Positions 18,473-26,668 of a DNA stretch of 64,000 nt are shown here, one piece after another. A model generated the notes under the pieces. It was not told the origin of the DNA, did not search any database, and saw nothing but the letters and a program-made list of their open reading frames with translations. The stretch comes from Pseudomonas sp. Tri1. GTDB taxonomy: Bacteria > Pseudomonadota > Gammaproteobacteria > Pseudomonadales > Pseudomonadaceae. The position numbers and the translations under genes were made by a program. Within the stretch, counting starts at the first letter, position 1; each line of letters starts with the position of its first letter. Location: the NCBI RefSeq assembly GCF_017968885.1, contig NZ_CP072913.1, forward strand, positions 4,262,001 through 4,326,000, given 5' to 3'.

Positions 18473-19747
18473 TCAGTGCAGGTAGTCCTGCAAGCGGTAA
18501 TACGCGCCTACCAGCGGCAGGAACCAGGGCTTGCCGAAGTGTCCGGGAATGGCCGGCCAGTCAAGCTCGCGCCAAGGGTTGGCCTCGACCTTGCCGGCCA
18601 TGACCTGGGCCATGACTTGCCCCATGTGCACCGACATCTGCACACCATGGCCGCTGTAGCCCATGGAGTGATAAACCCCTCCATGCTGGCCGGCCCGCGG
18701 CAGGCGATCGGACGTCATGTCCACCAGGCCGCCCCAGCAATAGTCGATCCGAGTGTTCGCCAACTGCGGGAACATCTGCACCATCGCCGCTTGCAGCACC
18801 TTGCCGCTCTTGGCGTCGGACACGCTGTCGGACATGGCAAACCGCGCCCGACCGCCAAACAGCAGACGGTTGTCCGGGGTCAGGCGAAAGTAGTTACCGA
18901 TCATGCGGCTGGTGACATAAGAGCGCCGCGCCGGCAGCAAGCTGTCGATCAGCGCCTGGGGCAATACCTCGGTGGCAACCACGAAACTGCCCACCGGTAC
19001 GATCCGCCGCCGATACCAGCCCAGGCCGCCCTGCTGGCAGGCGCCGGTCGCCAACAGGATCTGCGAGGCCTGCAGCGTCCCCTTGCTGGTGTTGACTCGA
19101 TAACCGCCGGCACTGGCCTTCCAGTCCTGCACCGTCACCCCTTGGAAGATCAACGCACCGTGACGGGCAGCGGCTTCGGCCAGGCCGACACCGAAACGCC
19201 CGATGTGCATCTGCACGCCGTTGCGCTGCAACAGGCCACCGTGAAACTGCGCCGAATTGACTTCCGCCCGCGTCTCCTGGGCCGACAGCAACTCGACCTC
19301 GGCATCGACTTCCTTGCGGATCAATTCGCAGGTGCGCGCCAACCCTTCGTAGTGCATCGGCTTGGCGGCCAGCTTGAGCTTGCCGTTGCGCTTGAGGTCG
19401 CAGGCAATCCCCTCCTGCTCCACCAGCGAGACCACGCTCTGCACGGCACTTTCATAGGCTTGGTAATACGCCCGGGCCTTGTCGGCGCCGAGGCTGGCGG
19501 TGAGCGCCGCGTAATCCTGGGCCACGCCGGTACTGCAATGACCGCCGTTGCGTCCTGACGCCTCGCCAATCACCCTGCCCGCTTCCAGCACCGCCACGCT
19601 GGCCCCCTTCAAGGCCAAGGCCCGGGCCGCAGCCAGGCCGGTGAAACCACCACCGACGATGGCGACATCGACCTGCCCGGGCAACCCGCCGAGCTGGGCA
19701 CCGGTGAAAGCCGGTGCGGTATCGAGCCAATAGGACTCACTGCCCAT
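18473..19747 (-). CDS. FAD-dependent oxidase, PuuB / gamma-glutamylputrescine oxidase-like
   Basis: 424 aa, the PuuB length. The FAD Rossmann motif VDVAIVGGGFTGLAAA is at about 26-41, followed by the GRNGGHCSTG segment typical of PuuB/OrdL-type enzymes, and a C-terminal MGYSGHGVQMSVHMG near 365. The family oxidises an aminoalkyl group to an aldehyde plus ammonia, as on gamma-glutamylputrescine or related amides. It lies 36 bp downstream of the HAD type II gene and precedes the importer genes. No PuuA-type glutamylation enzyme is encoded nearby, so the substrate may enter already acylated (inference). Confidence 0.85.
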   Translation of the reverse strand: MGSESYWLDTAPAFTGAQLGGLPGQVDVAIVGGGFTGLAAARALALKGASVAVLEAGRVIGEASGRNGGHCSTGVAQDYAALTASLGADKARAYYQAYESAVQSVVSLVEQEGIACDLKRNGKLKLAAKPMHYEGLARTCELIRKEVDAEVELLSAQETRAEVNSAQFHGGLLQRNGVQMHIGRFGVGLAEAAARHGALIFQGVTVQDWKASAGGYRVNTSKGTLQASQILLATGACQQGGLGWYRRRIVPVGSFVVATEVLPQALIDSLLPARRSYVTSRMIGNYFRLTPDNRLLFGGRARFAMSDSVSDAKSGKVLQAAMVQMFPQLANTRIDYCWGGLVDMTSDRLPRAGQHGGVYHSMGYSGHGVQMSVHMGQVMAQVMAGKVEANPWRELDWPAIPGHFGKPWFLPLVGAYYRLQDYLH

Positions 19748-19782
19748 GTCTAACCCCTTACCTTGAAGAAGTGCGTCGAGAC

Positions 19783-20451
19783 TCAGAGCCCGACCAGGCC
19801 GGCCAACCCGCCGATGTCCGGGATCTGGTGATAGCCATAGATGGCATTGGCCGGTTGTTCGTGACCACGGGCGACGAAGGCCTTGTTCTTGATCTTCATG
19901 TCGTGGGCCGACATCAGGTCGTAGCGGAAGCTCGACGACACATGCAAGACATCCTCCGGACCGCAGCCGAGGTTATCGAGCATGAATTCGAAAGCCGCCA
20001 GGCGTGGTTTGTAGGCCTGGGCCTGCTGGGCCGTGAAGACTTTATGGAAGGGCGCACCGAGCTTGTCGACGTTGGACATGATCTGCTCGTCCATCGCATT
20101 GGAGAAAATCACCAGGGGGATCTTGTCGGCGATTTTCGACAGGCCCGCCGGTACATCGGCGTGGGGGCCCCAGGTTGGAACGGCGTCGTAATAGAGCTGG
20201 CCTTCGCCGCGATACTCGACGCCCCAACGCTTGCAGACCCGCATCAGGGAGGTCTTGATGATTTCATCATAGGGCCGCCATTCACCCATCACCTGGTCCA
20301 GGCGATAAGCGGAGAAATCCTTGACGAACTGGTCCATCTGCCCGGCATCGACACGGTCGGCGAACAGCTCGCGCGTCATGGTGCCCATCTGGAAATTGGT
20401 CAACGTGCCGTAGCAGTCGAAGGTGATGTACTTGGGTCGAAGAAAGCTCAT
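19783..20451 (-). CDS. haloacid dehalogenase type II family hydrolase
   Basis: 222 aa from the ATG at 20451. HAD motif I is YITFDCYGTL, with the nucleophile Asp in the L-2-haloacid dehalogenase context. Motif II is VIFSNAMDEQI, a Lys lies in AYKPRLAAFEF, and motif IV is HVSSSFRYDLMSAHDM, as in type II dehalogenases. Members hydrolyse 2-haloalkanoic acids, but many genomic relatives are phosphatases or unassigned. It is the first gene of the operon reading down to 6219. What a dehalogenase-like enzyme does next to amine oxidases is an open question. Confidence 0.84.
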   Translation of the reverse strand: MSFLRPKYITFDCYGTLTNFQMGTMTRELFADRVDAGQMDQFVKDFSAYRLDQVMGEWRPYDEIIKTSLMRVCKRWGVEYRGEGQLYYDAVPTWGPHADVPAGLSKIADKIPLVIFSNAMDEQIMSNVDKLGAPFHKVFTAQQAQAYKPRLAAFEFMLDNLGCGPEDVLHVSSSFRYDLMSAHDMKIKNKAFVARGHEQPANAIYGYHQIPDIGGLAGLVGL

Positions 20452-20890
20452 GAGTGCGGTCCTGGATTGTTGTTGAAGACATGCCGAGGCAAACATTGAT
20501 GCCGTTCGTGAAACGTCGGTGCAACGCTGCATCACGTTTTCATTACAACACCATGAGACCGTGGATAAATCGTTAAAAATACCGGCCGCTTGGTACAAAC
20601 CACCGTTTTGCAGGGTTCGCTCAGCAGACTTTGCGGGATGCTCCAGGCGTGGGCGCTGCGCCCGTGTTTCTGTGGGTTTGCGGGCAGTAATGGTGCGCCA
20701 GACAGGTCGCCAAAGGGTCGTTTGCGGCAGAATCTACGCCGGCCGCGAGCAGCTTCAGTATCTTTGTTGAATGGGATGCCGCCATCGCGAGCAAGCTCGC
20801 TCCCACAGGGATCTTGGGCGTTCGCATGATTGGTGTTCGCTACAAGCGAGCTTGCTCGCGATAGCGGTGGGTCTGTTGGAGATCTTTTGT
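20452..20890. other. gene-free stretch upstream of the 14-kb operon
   Basis: No convincing gene on either strand. It should hold the promoter of the HAD-led operon near its left end. The right part contains a REPIN (20779-20870). The middle has low-complexity GC-rich sequence with no clear coding bias. The LysR gene beyond it is transcribed in the same direction as the operon. Confidence 0.6.
20779..20870. repeat. REPIN with one decayed arm
   Basis: The left arm CGCGAGCAAGCTCGCTCCCA is intact. The right arm keeps GCGAGCTTGCTCGCGATAGC but its outer GTGGGA is replaced by CTACAA. It lies just downstream of the LysR gene stop. Confidence 0.88.
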
Positions 20891-21775
20891 TCAGGCTTTC
20901 AACTCAGCCTCAAGAAAGCTCACCAACGCCTGTACTCGCGCGCTGCGCAGTTTGCGCGAGGGCACCAGCAGGTTGATCGGGGCGCTGTCGAATTGCCAAT
21001 CGGCGAGCACCCGTACCAGGCGGCCATCGGCGATGGCTTTGCTGACGTCCCATTGCGAACGCAGCACCAAGCCCAGGCCTTGTTCTGCCCAGCGTCGAGC
21101 CACGCTGCCATCGTTGCTCAATAAAGCCGGTTTGATCCTTAGGGTTTTTCGCCCTTGTTCATTACGCAGATGCCATAGCGTGACATCCTCATCGTTTTCA
21201 CGAATACAAATGCAGCGATGCTCGGCGAGTTGCTCAGGTGATGACGGTGTACCGTACTGCTCCAGATACGCAGGACTGGCGCATAACCATCGGTCGTTCT
21301 GCGTTAGGGGCCGGGCGACCCAGAGGCTGTCGCTGAGGGTGCCGATGTGAATCACCGCGTCGCTGTCGTGACGATCGGGCCAAGGCGTTTCCCGCAGATC
21401 CAGATGCAGGCACAGCTGCGGATGCAACCTGGCGAAGCGGGCCAACAACGGCGCGATGTGTTGTCGGCCATAACCGAACGGTGCCGCCAGCCTGAGCGTG
21501 CCGACCAGGCGATCATCCTGCTGCTTGAACGACTCGGGCAGCGCCTCCAGTTGATCCAGCAACAACGCACTCTGCCGGGAAAAACGCTCACCATCGGCGG
21601 TCAGGCTCAAGCGCCGGGCGTCACGGTTGGCCAGGGTCAGGCCAAGCTGCGTCTCCAGTTTGCGCAGACGCATGGACAACGCGGGCGGCGAGACATTGAG
21701 CGCCCTGGCGGCGGCGCTTAGCGATTCAGAGCGCGCCAGGGTCACGGCCATACGCAGGTCTTCGAAGCTGATCAT
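20891..21775 (-). CDS. LysR-family transcriptional regulator
   Basis: 294 aa. The N-terminal winged helix-turn-helix reads FEDLRMAVTLARSESLSAAA then LNVSPPALSMRLRKLETQLG, and a LysR substrate-binding domain follows from about residue 90. It diverges from the aldolase operon at 21871 with a 95-bp shared region containing an inverted repeat, the usual LysR arrangement for controlling the divergent operon. It also lies upstream of the 20451-6219 operon and may respond to a metabolite common to both. Confidence 0.9.
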   Translation of the reverse strand: MISFEDLRMAVTLARSESLSAAARALNVSPPALSMRLRKLETQLGLTLANRDARRLSLTADGERFSRQSALLLDQLEALPESFKQQDDRLVGTLRLAAPFGYGRQHIAPLLARFARLHPQLCLHLDLRETPWPDRHDSDAVIHIGTLSDSLWVARPLTQNDRWLCASPAYLEQYGTPSSPEQLAEHRCICIRENDEDVTLWHLRNEQGRKTLRIKPALLSNDGSVARRWAEQGLGLVLRSQWDVSKAIADGRLVRVLADWQFDSAPINLLVPSRKLRSARVQALVSFLEAELKA

Positions 21776-21785
21776 TCAGTTCAAC

Positions 21786-21810
21786 TTAATGATTGATGAC
21801 GCGACATTAA
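21786..21810. promoter_or_regulatory. candidate LysR operator, TTAATG-N13-CATTAA
   Basis: Six-base perfect inverted arms separated by 13 bases lie in the 95-bp gap between the divergent LysR and aldolase genes. The AT-rich dyad fits the LysR-type recognition style. It is the only such dyad I see in the gap. Confidence 0.5.
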
Positions 21811-21870
21811 ACCACGACTTTACGATGACTGAGTAGAGTCGAGCCTGTCTTCAACCTCCGAGCCCTGTTC

Positions 21871-23007
21871 ATGCCAGCCTCAATTGCCTCCCTCGACACC
21901 CCGGTCGCGCTCATTGACGTCCCGCAAATGCAGCGCAATATCCAACGCATGCAGCAACGCATGGACAACCTGGGTGTGCGCCTGCGTCCCCATATCAAAA
22001 CCAGCAAATGCCTGCCGGTGGTCCAGGCGCAGATCAAGGCAGGTGCCAGCGGAGTCACGGTTTCCACGTTGAAGGAAGCGGCGCATTGTTTTGCTGAAGG
22101 CATCCAGGACATCTTCTACGCCGTCGCCATGGCCCCCGGCAAACTGCCTCAGGCCCTGACGCTCAAGCGCAAGGGATGCCAGTTGAGCATCTTGACCGAC
22201 AGCCTGATCGCTGCCCAAGCCATCGTCGACTTCGGCCAGCAGCACGACGAGCGTTTCGACGTCTGGATCGAGATCGATTGCGACGGCCATCGATCAGGCC
22301 TGCGGGTCGAGGACGACACCCTCATCGAGATCGCACGCAGGCTCAACGAAGGTGGCATGCAGCTGTGCGGCGTGATGACCCACGCCGGCTCCAGCTATGA
22401 ACTCGACACCCCCCTGGCGCTGCAAGCCCTGGCCGAACAGGAACGCCACCTCTGCGTCAGCGCCGCCCAACGCATCCGCGCAGCCGGGTTGGCCTGCCCG
22501 CAGGTCAGCATCGGCTCGACGCCCACGGCATTGTCGGCGCTGAACCTGGAAGGCGTGACCGAGGTTCGCGCGGGTGTCTATGTGTTCTTCGATCTGGTGA
22601 TGCACAACATCGGCGTTTGCCAGGCGGATGAATTGGCGCTGAGTGTGTTGACCACCGTCATCGGTCATCAGCAGGACAAAGGCTGGATCATCACCGATGC
22701 CGGCTGGATGGCCATGAGCCGGGACCGGGGTACGCAACGCCAGCAACGGGACTTCGGTTACGGACAGGTGTGCAGCGAAACCGGCGACTGGATCGAAGGC
22801 GCCCTGCTCTCCAGCGCCAACCAGGAACACGGCATCATCACCCTTTCAAGTACTAGGGACATCGATATCACCGAGCGTTTTCCCATTGGCAGCCGCCTGC
22901 GCATCCTGCCCAACCACGCCTGCGCCACCGGTGCGCAATTCCCTGATTACCGCGCCTGCGATGCCTCGGGCCAGGTGCACACCTGGAGTCGTCTGCATGG
23001 CTGGTGA
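21871..23007 (+). CDS. DSD1-family PLP enzyme (D-threonine/D-3-hydroxyaspartate aldolase or D-serine dehydratase type)
   Basis: 378 aa. It has the N-terminal alanine-racemase-like barrel with the PLP lysine in RPHIKTSK (Lys43), the phosphate-binding VSIGSTPT near residue 210, and the C-terminal metal site NHACAT (His349, Cys351) that marks the metal-dependent DSD1/D-threonine aldolase group. Known activities are retro-aldol cleavage of D-threonine or D-3-hydroxyaspartate (giving glycine plus acetaldehyde or glyoxylate) and D-serine dehydration. It is the first gene of an operon, and the downstream rid gene overlaps its 3' end by 11 bp. The RidA partner suggests that a reactive enamine is produced. 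Confidence 0.85.
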   Translation: MPASIASLDTPVALIDVPQMQRNIQRMQQRMDNLGVRLRPHIKTSKCLPVVQAQIKAGASGVTVSTLKEAAHCFAEGIQDIFYAVAMAPGKLPQALTLKRKGCQLSILTDSLIAAQAIVDFGQQHDERFDVWIEIDCDGHRSGLRVEDDTLIEIARRLNEGGMQLCGVMTHAGSSYELDTPLALQALAEQERHLCVSAAQRIRAAGLACPQVSIGSTPTALSALNLEGVTEVRAGVYVFFDLVMHNIGVCQADELALSVLTTVIGHQQDKGWIITDAGWMAMSRDRGTQRQQRDFGYGQVCSETGDWIEGALLSSANQEHGIITLSSTRDIDITERFPIGSRLRILPNHACATGAQFPDYRACDASGQVHTWSRLHGW

Positions 23008-23395
23008 GATCGAGTTTATTCACACAAACCAAGCCGCCGCTGCGGGTGGACATTACAGCCAGGCTGTGTCGCATCAGGGGGTCTTGTATGTGTCCGGACA
23101 ACTGCCAGTGCGCGCCGATGGCAGCCACAGCGTCGACCAGCCGTTCGAGGTCCAAGCCTGTATCGCCCTGGACAACCTGATGGCGATTCTCGGCGCAGCG
23201 GGGCGTGAACCCAGCGACCTTTTAAAGGTGACGGTCTACGTCGCCGGCGTCGAACACTGGCCTGCTTTCGACCGGATCTACGCCCGCTATCTGGGCGAAC
23301 ACCGGCCTGCGCGCGCAGTGGTGCCCGTCCCGGCCTTGCACCATGGGTATCTGATTGAAATCGAAGCGCTGGCGGGCAGTGAGAGCACATCATGA
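22997..23395 (+). CDS. RidA family reactive enamine/imine deaminase
   Basis: 132 aa, RidA length. The conserved Arg is present in HRPARAVVPV, and the C-terminal acidic residue in IEIEAL. RidA proteins hydrolyse 2-aminoacrylate and similar enamines or imines released by PLP enzymes and amino acid oxidases. Its start overlaps the aldolase gene by 11 bp and its stop overlaps the FAD oxidase start by ATGA, so the three are translationally coupled and probably act on consecutive intermediates. Confidence 0.88.
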   Translation: MAGEIEFIHTNQAAAAGGHYSQAVSHQGVLYVSGQLPVRADGSHSVDQPFEVQACIALDNLMAILGAAGREPSDLLKVTVYVAGVEHWPAFDRIYARYLGEHRPARAVVPVPALHHGYLIEIEALAGSESTS

Positions 23396-24573
23396 AACCG
23401 GAAAAAAGCGATGTACTGATTATCGGCGGCGGCATCATGGGATCGGCGTCGGCGTTTTTCCTGCGCCAGCGCGGGCACTCGGTGACGTTACTGGAACGCG
23501 ACCTGATCGGCCAATACGCCAGCGGCGTGAATTTCGGCAACGTGCGGCGCCAAGGGCGTTTCCTTGGCCAACTGGAGTTGTCCAATCGCTCATACGGGTT
23601 GTGGAAACGGCTGCCCGAGTTGATTGGCGATGACCTGGAGTTCATCCCCAGCGGCCATATGCGCGTCTGCTATCGCGAGGATGAAATCGCTGAACTGCAA
23701 GCCTACGCCGCCGCCCCCGAAGCCCGCGAACTGGACTTGCAGATCATCACCGGCAAGGCCTTGCACGAGCGTTTTCCGTTCCTCGGCCCGGAGGTCAAGG
23801 GCGGCTCTTACGCACCACACGACGGCCACGCCAACCCTCGTCTGGCGGCCCCGGCATTTGCCCGCGCGGCGACACGGGCCGGGGCCAGCGTCCGTGAGCG
23901 CACGGAAGTCGCCAACGTACAAAAGGTGAACGGCGAATTCCACGTGACCACCACCGACGGCCAGCTGTTCATTGCCGAACAACTGCTGATCACCGCCGGT
24001 GCCTGGGGAGCAAAATTGTCCGAACAATTCGGCGAAGCCGTGCCCCTGGAGGCCAATGGGCCGCAGATGTCGGTTACCGAACCGGTGCCCTATGCCTTGC
24101 CAACGGTGATCGGCGTGTTTACCAAGATAAAGGAAGAGGTGATTTATTTTCGGCAGATACCGCGAGGCAACCTCATCATCGGCGGTGGCAACCGCTGTAA
24201 GCCGGACATGCTCAACCGTCGCGCTTACTTCAAGCCCGAAAGCCTGCTCAATCAGATGCGGCAGATGGGGCGGCTATTACCCGGGGCGGCGAACCTCAAC
24301 ATCATCCGGGTCTGGAGCGGCATCGAGAGCTATACGCCGGACTCGCTGCCGATCATGGGCCCCAGCGGCAAGGTCGAGGGGTTGTTCTACGCCTTTGGTT
24401 TCTGTGGGCATGGCTTCCAGCTCGGCCCGGGCGTCGGCGACGTCATGGCCGAGTTGATCAGCACCGGCAGCACCGGCACCTTGATCAGCCCGTTTGATAT
24501 TCGCAGGTTCACCGAACCGACAGCTCTGGTTATGCCTCATGGGAGCATTCCCAGCACCGGCAGACTTGTTTGA
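23392..24573 (+). CDS. FAD-dependent amine/amino acid oxidase, paralogue of the 10211-11365 protein
   Basis: 393 aa. FAD motif VLIIGGGIMGSASAF at residues 8-22, and GFCGHGFQLGPGVG near 345. Aligned by eye it matches the beta subunit at 10211-11365 almost end to end, including long identical stretches such as IGQYASGVNFGNVRRQGRF. Unlike that copy, no HcnA- or HcnB-type subunit is encoded next to it. It may act alone, or use the alpha and gamma subunits of the other operon. Operon partners are the aldolase and RidA genes upstream and an aldehyde dehydrogenase gene 216 bp downstream. Confidence 0.86.
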   Translation: MKPEKSDVLIIGGGIMGSASAFFLRQRGHSVTLLERDLIGQYASGVNFGNVRRQGRFLGQLELSNRSYGLWKRLPELIGDDLEFIPSGHMRVCYREDEIAELQAYAAAPEARELDLQIITGKALHERFPFLGPEVKGGSYAPHDGHANPRLAAPAFARAATRAGASVRERTEVANVQKVNGEFHVTTTDGQLFIAEQLLITAGAWGAKLSEQFGEAVPLEANGPQMSVTEPVPYALPTVIGVFTKIKEEVIYFRQIPRGNLIIGGGNRCKPDMLNRRAYFKPESLLNQMRQMGRLLPGAANLNIIRVWSGIESYTPDSLPIMGPSGKVEGLFYAFGFCGHGFQLGPGVGDVMAELISTGSTGTLISPFDIRRFTEPTALVMPHGSIPSTGRLV

Positions 24574-24789
24574 CGCAAGCCATCGACCAGCGACTGGACG
24601 CACTTTCTCACCCTGAACGAAGGCCGTTGCTTTTTTTGCGAAGTCCGCCCGGCAGATACAGCAGATTCTTCTTTGCCAGGCTCGAGAACGGCATATCCCA
24701 TCAGGGCCGCTTTGTTAGTTTATCGAGAAGAAAACGGCATCACGATCTGCTGCCGGCAGTGCTATCACCGCTCTATGGGAGCCCGTTGG

Positions 24790-26238
24790 ATGACCACCCA
24801 ATCTTCAAACAACCCACCTGTATTCCAGCAGTTTTATATCAACGGTGAATGGCAATCTCCGGTGCATCCGGCAATGCTGCCCGTGGTCAACCCCGCCACC
24901 GAGCAAGTCATTGCCGAGGTCGCCCGCGGCTCAAGCGAGGACGTTGATCGGGCCGTCGCGGCAGCGCGCGCAGCGTTTCCCGGCTGGTCAGCGACGCCGG
25001 TGGACACTCGCGTGGCGATCCTTGGAAAGATCCATGAACTGATCCTTGAACGCAAAGAAGAACTGGCCCAGGCACTGTCGCTGGAAATGGGCGCGGCCAT
25101 CAGCTTCGCCCGAGCCATGCAAGTGCCGCTGGCAGCTGAACACGTACGGGTGGCCCGTGATGTGGTGTCCACTTATCGCTTCCAGAAAGTCGAGAATGGC
25201 ACGGCCATTCAACGCGAACCCATCGGCGTCTGCGGCCTCATCACGCCGTGGAACTGGCCGCTGTACCAAATCACCGCCAAGGTCGCCCCGGCGATTGCCG
25301 CCGGCTGCACAGTGGTGTTGAAACCCAGCGAACTGTCGCCCCTGAGCGCCCTGCTCTTCGCCCAACTGGTGCACGACGCAGGCCTTCCGGCGGGTGTCTT
25401 CAACCTGGTGAACGGCAGTGGTGCCGAAGTCGGCGCAGCCATGGCGGCGCATCCCGACATCGACATGATCTCCATCACCGGCTCGAACCGCGCCGGAGCA
25501 CTGGTGGCCCAAGCCGCCGCCCCTACGGTCAAGCGCGTTACACAAGAGTTGGGGGGCAAGTCGCCGAACGTGCTGTTGCCCGACGCCGACTTCGCCAAGG
25601 CCGTGCCGCCAGGGGTGATGTCGGCGTTTCGCAACGTCGGCCAATCGTGCAGCGCGCCAACCAGAATGATCGTGCCCAGGAACCGCTTGGCGGAAGTCGA
25701 GGCGTTGGCGGCCGCAACCGCCACCGCGATCGTCGTGGGCGATCCGCAGTCGGAAGAAACCGTGCTCGGTCCCATCGCCAATGAAGCCCAGTTCAATCGC
25801 GTGCAGGTCATGATCGAAGTCGGCTTGAACGAGGGCGCCAAGCTTGTCTGCGGTGGCCCAGGGCGCCCGGAGGGTCTTGAACAGGGCTTCTACACCCGGC
25901 CGACAGTGTTCTCCCAGGTAGACAGCGCCATGCGCATCGCCCAGGAAGAAATCTTCGGCCCGGTGCTGTGCATCATCCCCTATGACACGGTGGATGAAGC
26001 CGTCGCCATCGCCAACGACACCGTCTATGGGCTGGGCGCTCATGTCCAGGGCCAGGACCTTGGACAGGCGCGTAGCGTTGCGTCGCGTATTCGCTCCGGG
26101 CAAGTGCTGTTGAACTATCCGGCGTGGAATCCGATGGCACCGTTTGGCGGCTACAAGCGCTCAGGCAATGGCCGTGAGTATGGTGTGCATGGGTTCGAGG
26201 AATACCTGGAGATCAAGGCGATTGTCGGGTTTGAGTGA
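24790..26238 (+). CDS. NAD(P)+-dependent aldehyde dehydrogenase
   Basis: 482 aa from the ATG at 24790; an upstream extension to 24673 is open but lacks family similarity. Catalytic Glu253 in TQELGGKSP and Cys287 in VGQSCSAP are present, with the cofactor loop ITGSNRAG near 229-236. It belongs to the broad-specificity ALDH superfamily. Being last in the aldolase/FAD-oxidase operon, it likely oxidises the aldehyde that oxidase or aldolase releases. It converges with the GFA gene, with only 5 bp between their stops. Confidence 0.88.
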   Translation: MTTQSSNNPPVFQQFYINGEWQSPVHPAMLPVVNPATEQVIAEVARGSSEDVDRAVAAARAAFPGWSATPVDTRVAILGKIHELILERKEELAQALSLEMGAAISFARAMQVPLAAEHVRVARDVVSTYRFQKVENGTAIQREPIGVCGLITPWNWPLYQITAKVAPAIAAGCTVVLKPSELSPLSALLFAQLVHDAGLPAGVFNLVNGSGAEVGAAMAAHPDIDMISITGSNRAGALVAQAAAPTVKRVTQELGGKSPNVLLPDADFAKAVPPGVMSAFRNVGQSCSAPTRMIVPRNRLAEVEALAAATATAIVVGDPQSEETVLGPIANEAQFNRVQVMIEVGLNEGAKLVCGGPGRPEGLEQGFYTRPTVFSQVDSAMRIAQEEIFGPVLCIIPYDTVDEAVAIANDTVYGLGAHVQGQDLGQARSVASRIRSGQVLLNYPAWNPMAPFGGYKRSGNGREYGVHGFEEYLEIKAIVGFE

Positions 26239-26243
26239 TTGCG

Positions 26244-26636
26244 CTAGCCCTCGGAGCGCCCCGTGCCCTCGCGATCATGGGCGTAGTGTCGGGTGAACGG
26301 AAACGCCGGCAGCCACGACTCGCGGCGCACGGTCCAGCTTTCGTAGGTGGACATCAGTTGATCGGGGGCGTCCAGCGTGCCCAGGTTCACTTCGATTTCG
26401 TCACCGGTACGGGCGTACACCGACGAGCCACAGCGCGGGCAGAAAAAACGCCCGGCGTAGTCCCGTGTTTCCCCCTCGATCGTCACCGCGTCCTGGGGGA
26501 ACACCGCTGCGGCGTAGAAGAGTGCGCCGTGATGCTTGCGACAGTCGAGGCAGTGACAGAGGCCGACCCGGTATGGCCGGCCAGAAGCTTGGATGCGAAC
26601 GTTACCGCACAGGCAACCGCCGGTGAATCGGTCCAT
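26244..26636 (-). CDS. GFA family (glutathione-dependent formaldehyde-activating-like) zinc protein
   Basis: 130 aa. Zinc-binding cysteines are laid out as in the GFA fold: GCLCGNV at the N-terminus, CHCLDCRK near residue 27 and FFCPRCGSSV near 65. The founding member accelerates S-hydroxymethylglutathione formation, but most family members have no assigned function. The adjacent aldehyde dehydrogenase gene is convergent, and the LysR gene 32 bp upstream is on the same strand. Confidence 0.87.
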   Translation of the reverse strand: MDRFTGGCLCGNVRIQASGRPYRVGLCHCLDCRKHHGALFYAAAVFPQDAVTIEGETRDYAGRFFCPRCGSSVYARTGDEIEVNLGTLDAPDQLMSTYESWTVRRESWLPAFPFTRHYAHDREGTGRSEG

Positions 26637-26668
26637 GGTGTGTCTCCTCTACAATCCGGGGCCATGCT

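Noticed and set aside
24673..24790. N-terminal extension of the aldehyde dehydrogenase
   Set aside because: The extra 39 residues have no counterpart in the family; the ATG at 24790 gives the usual length.
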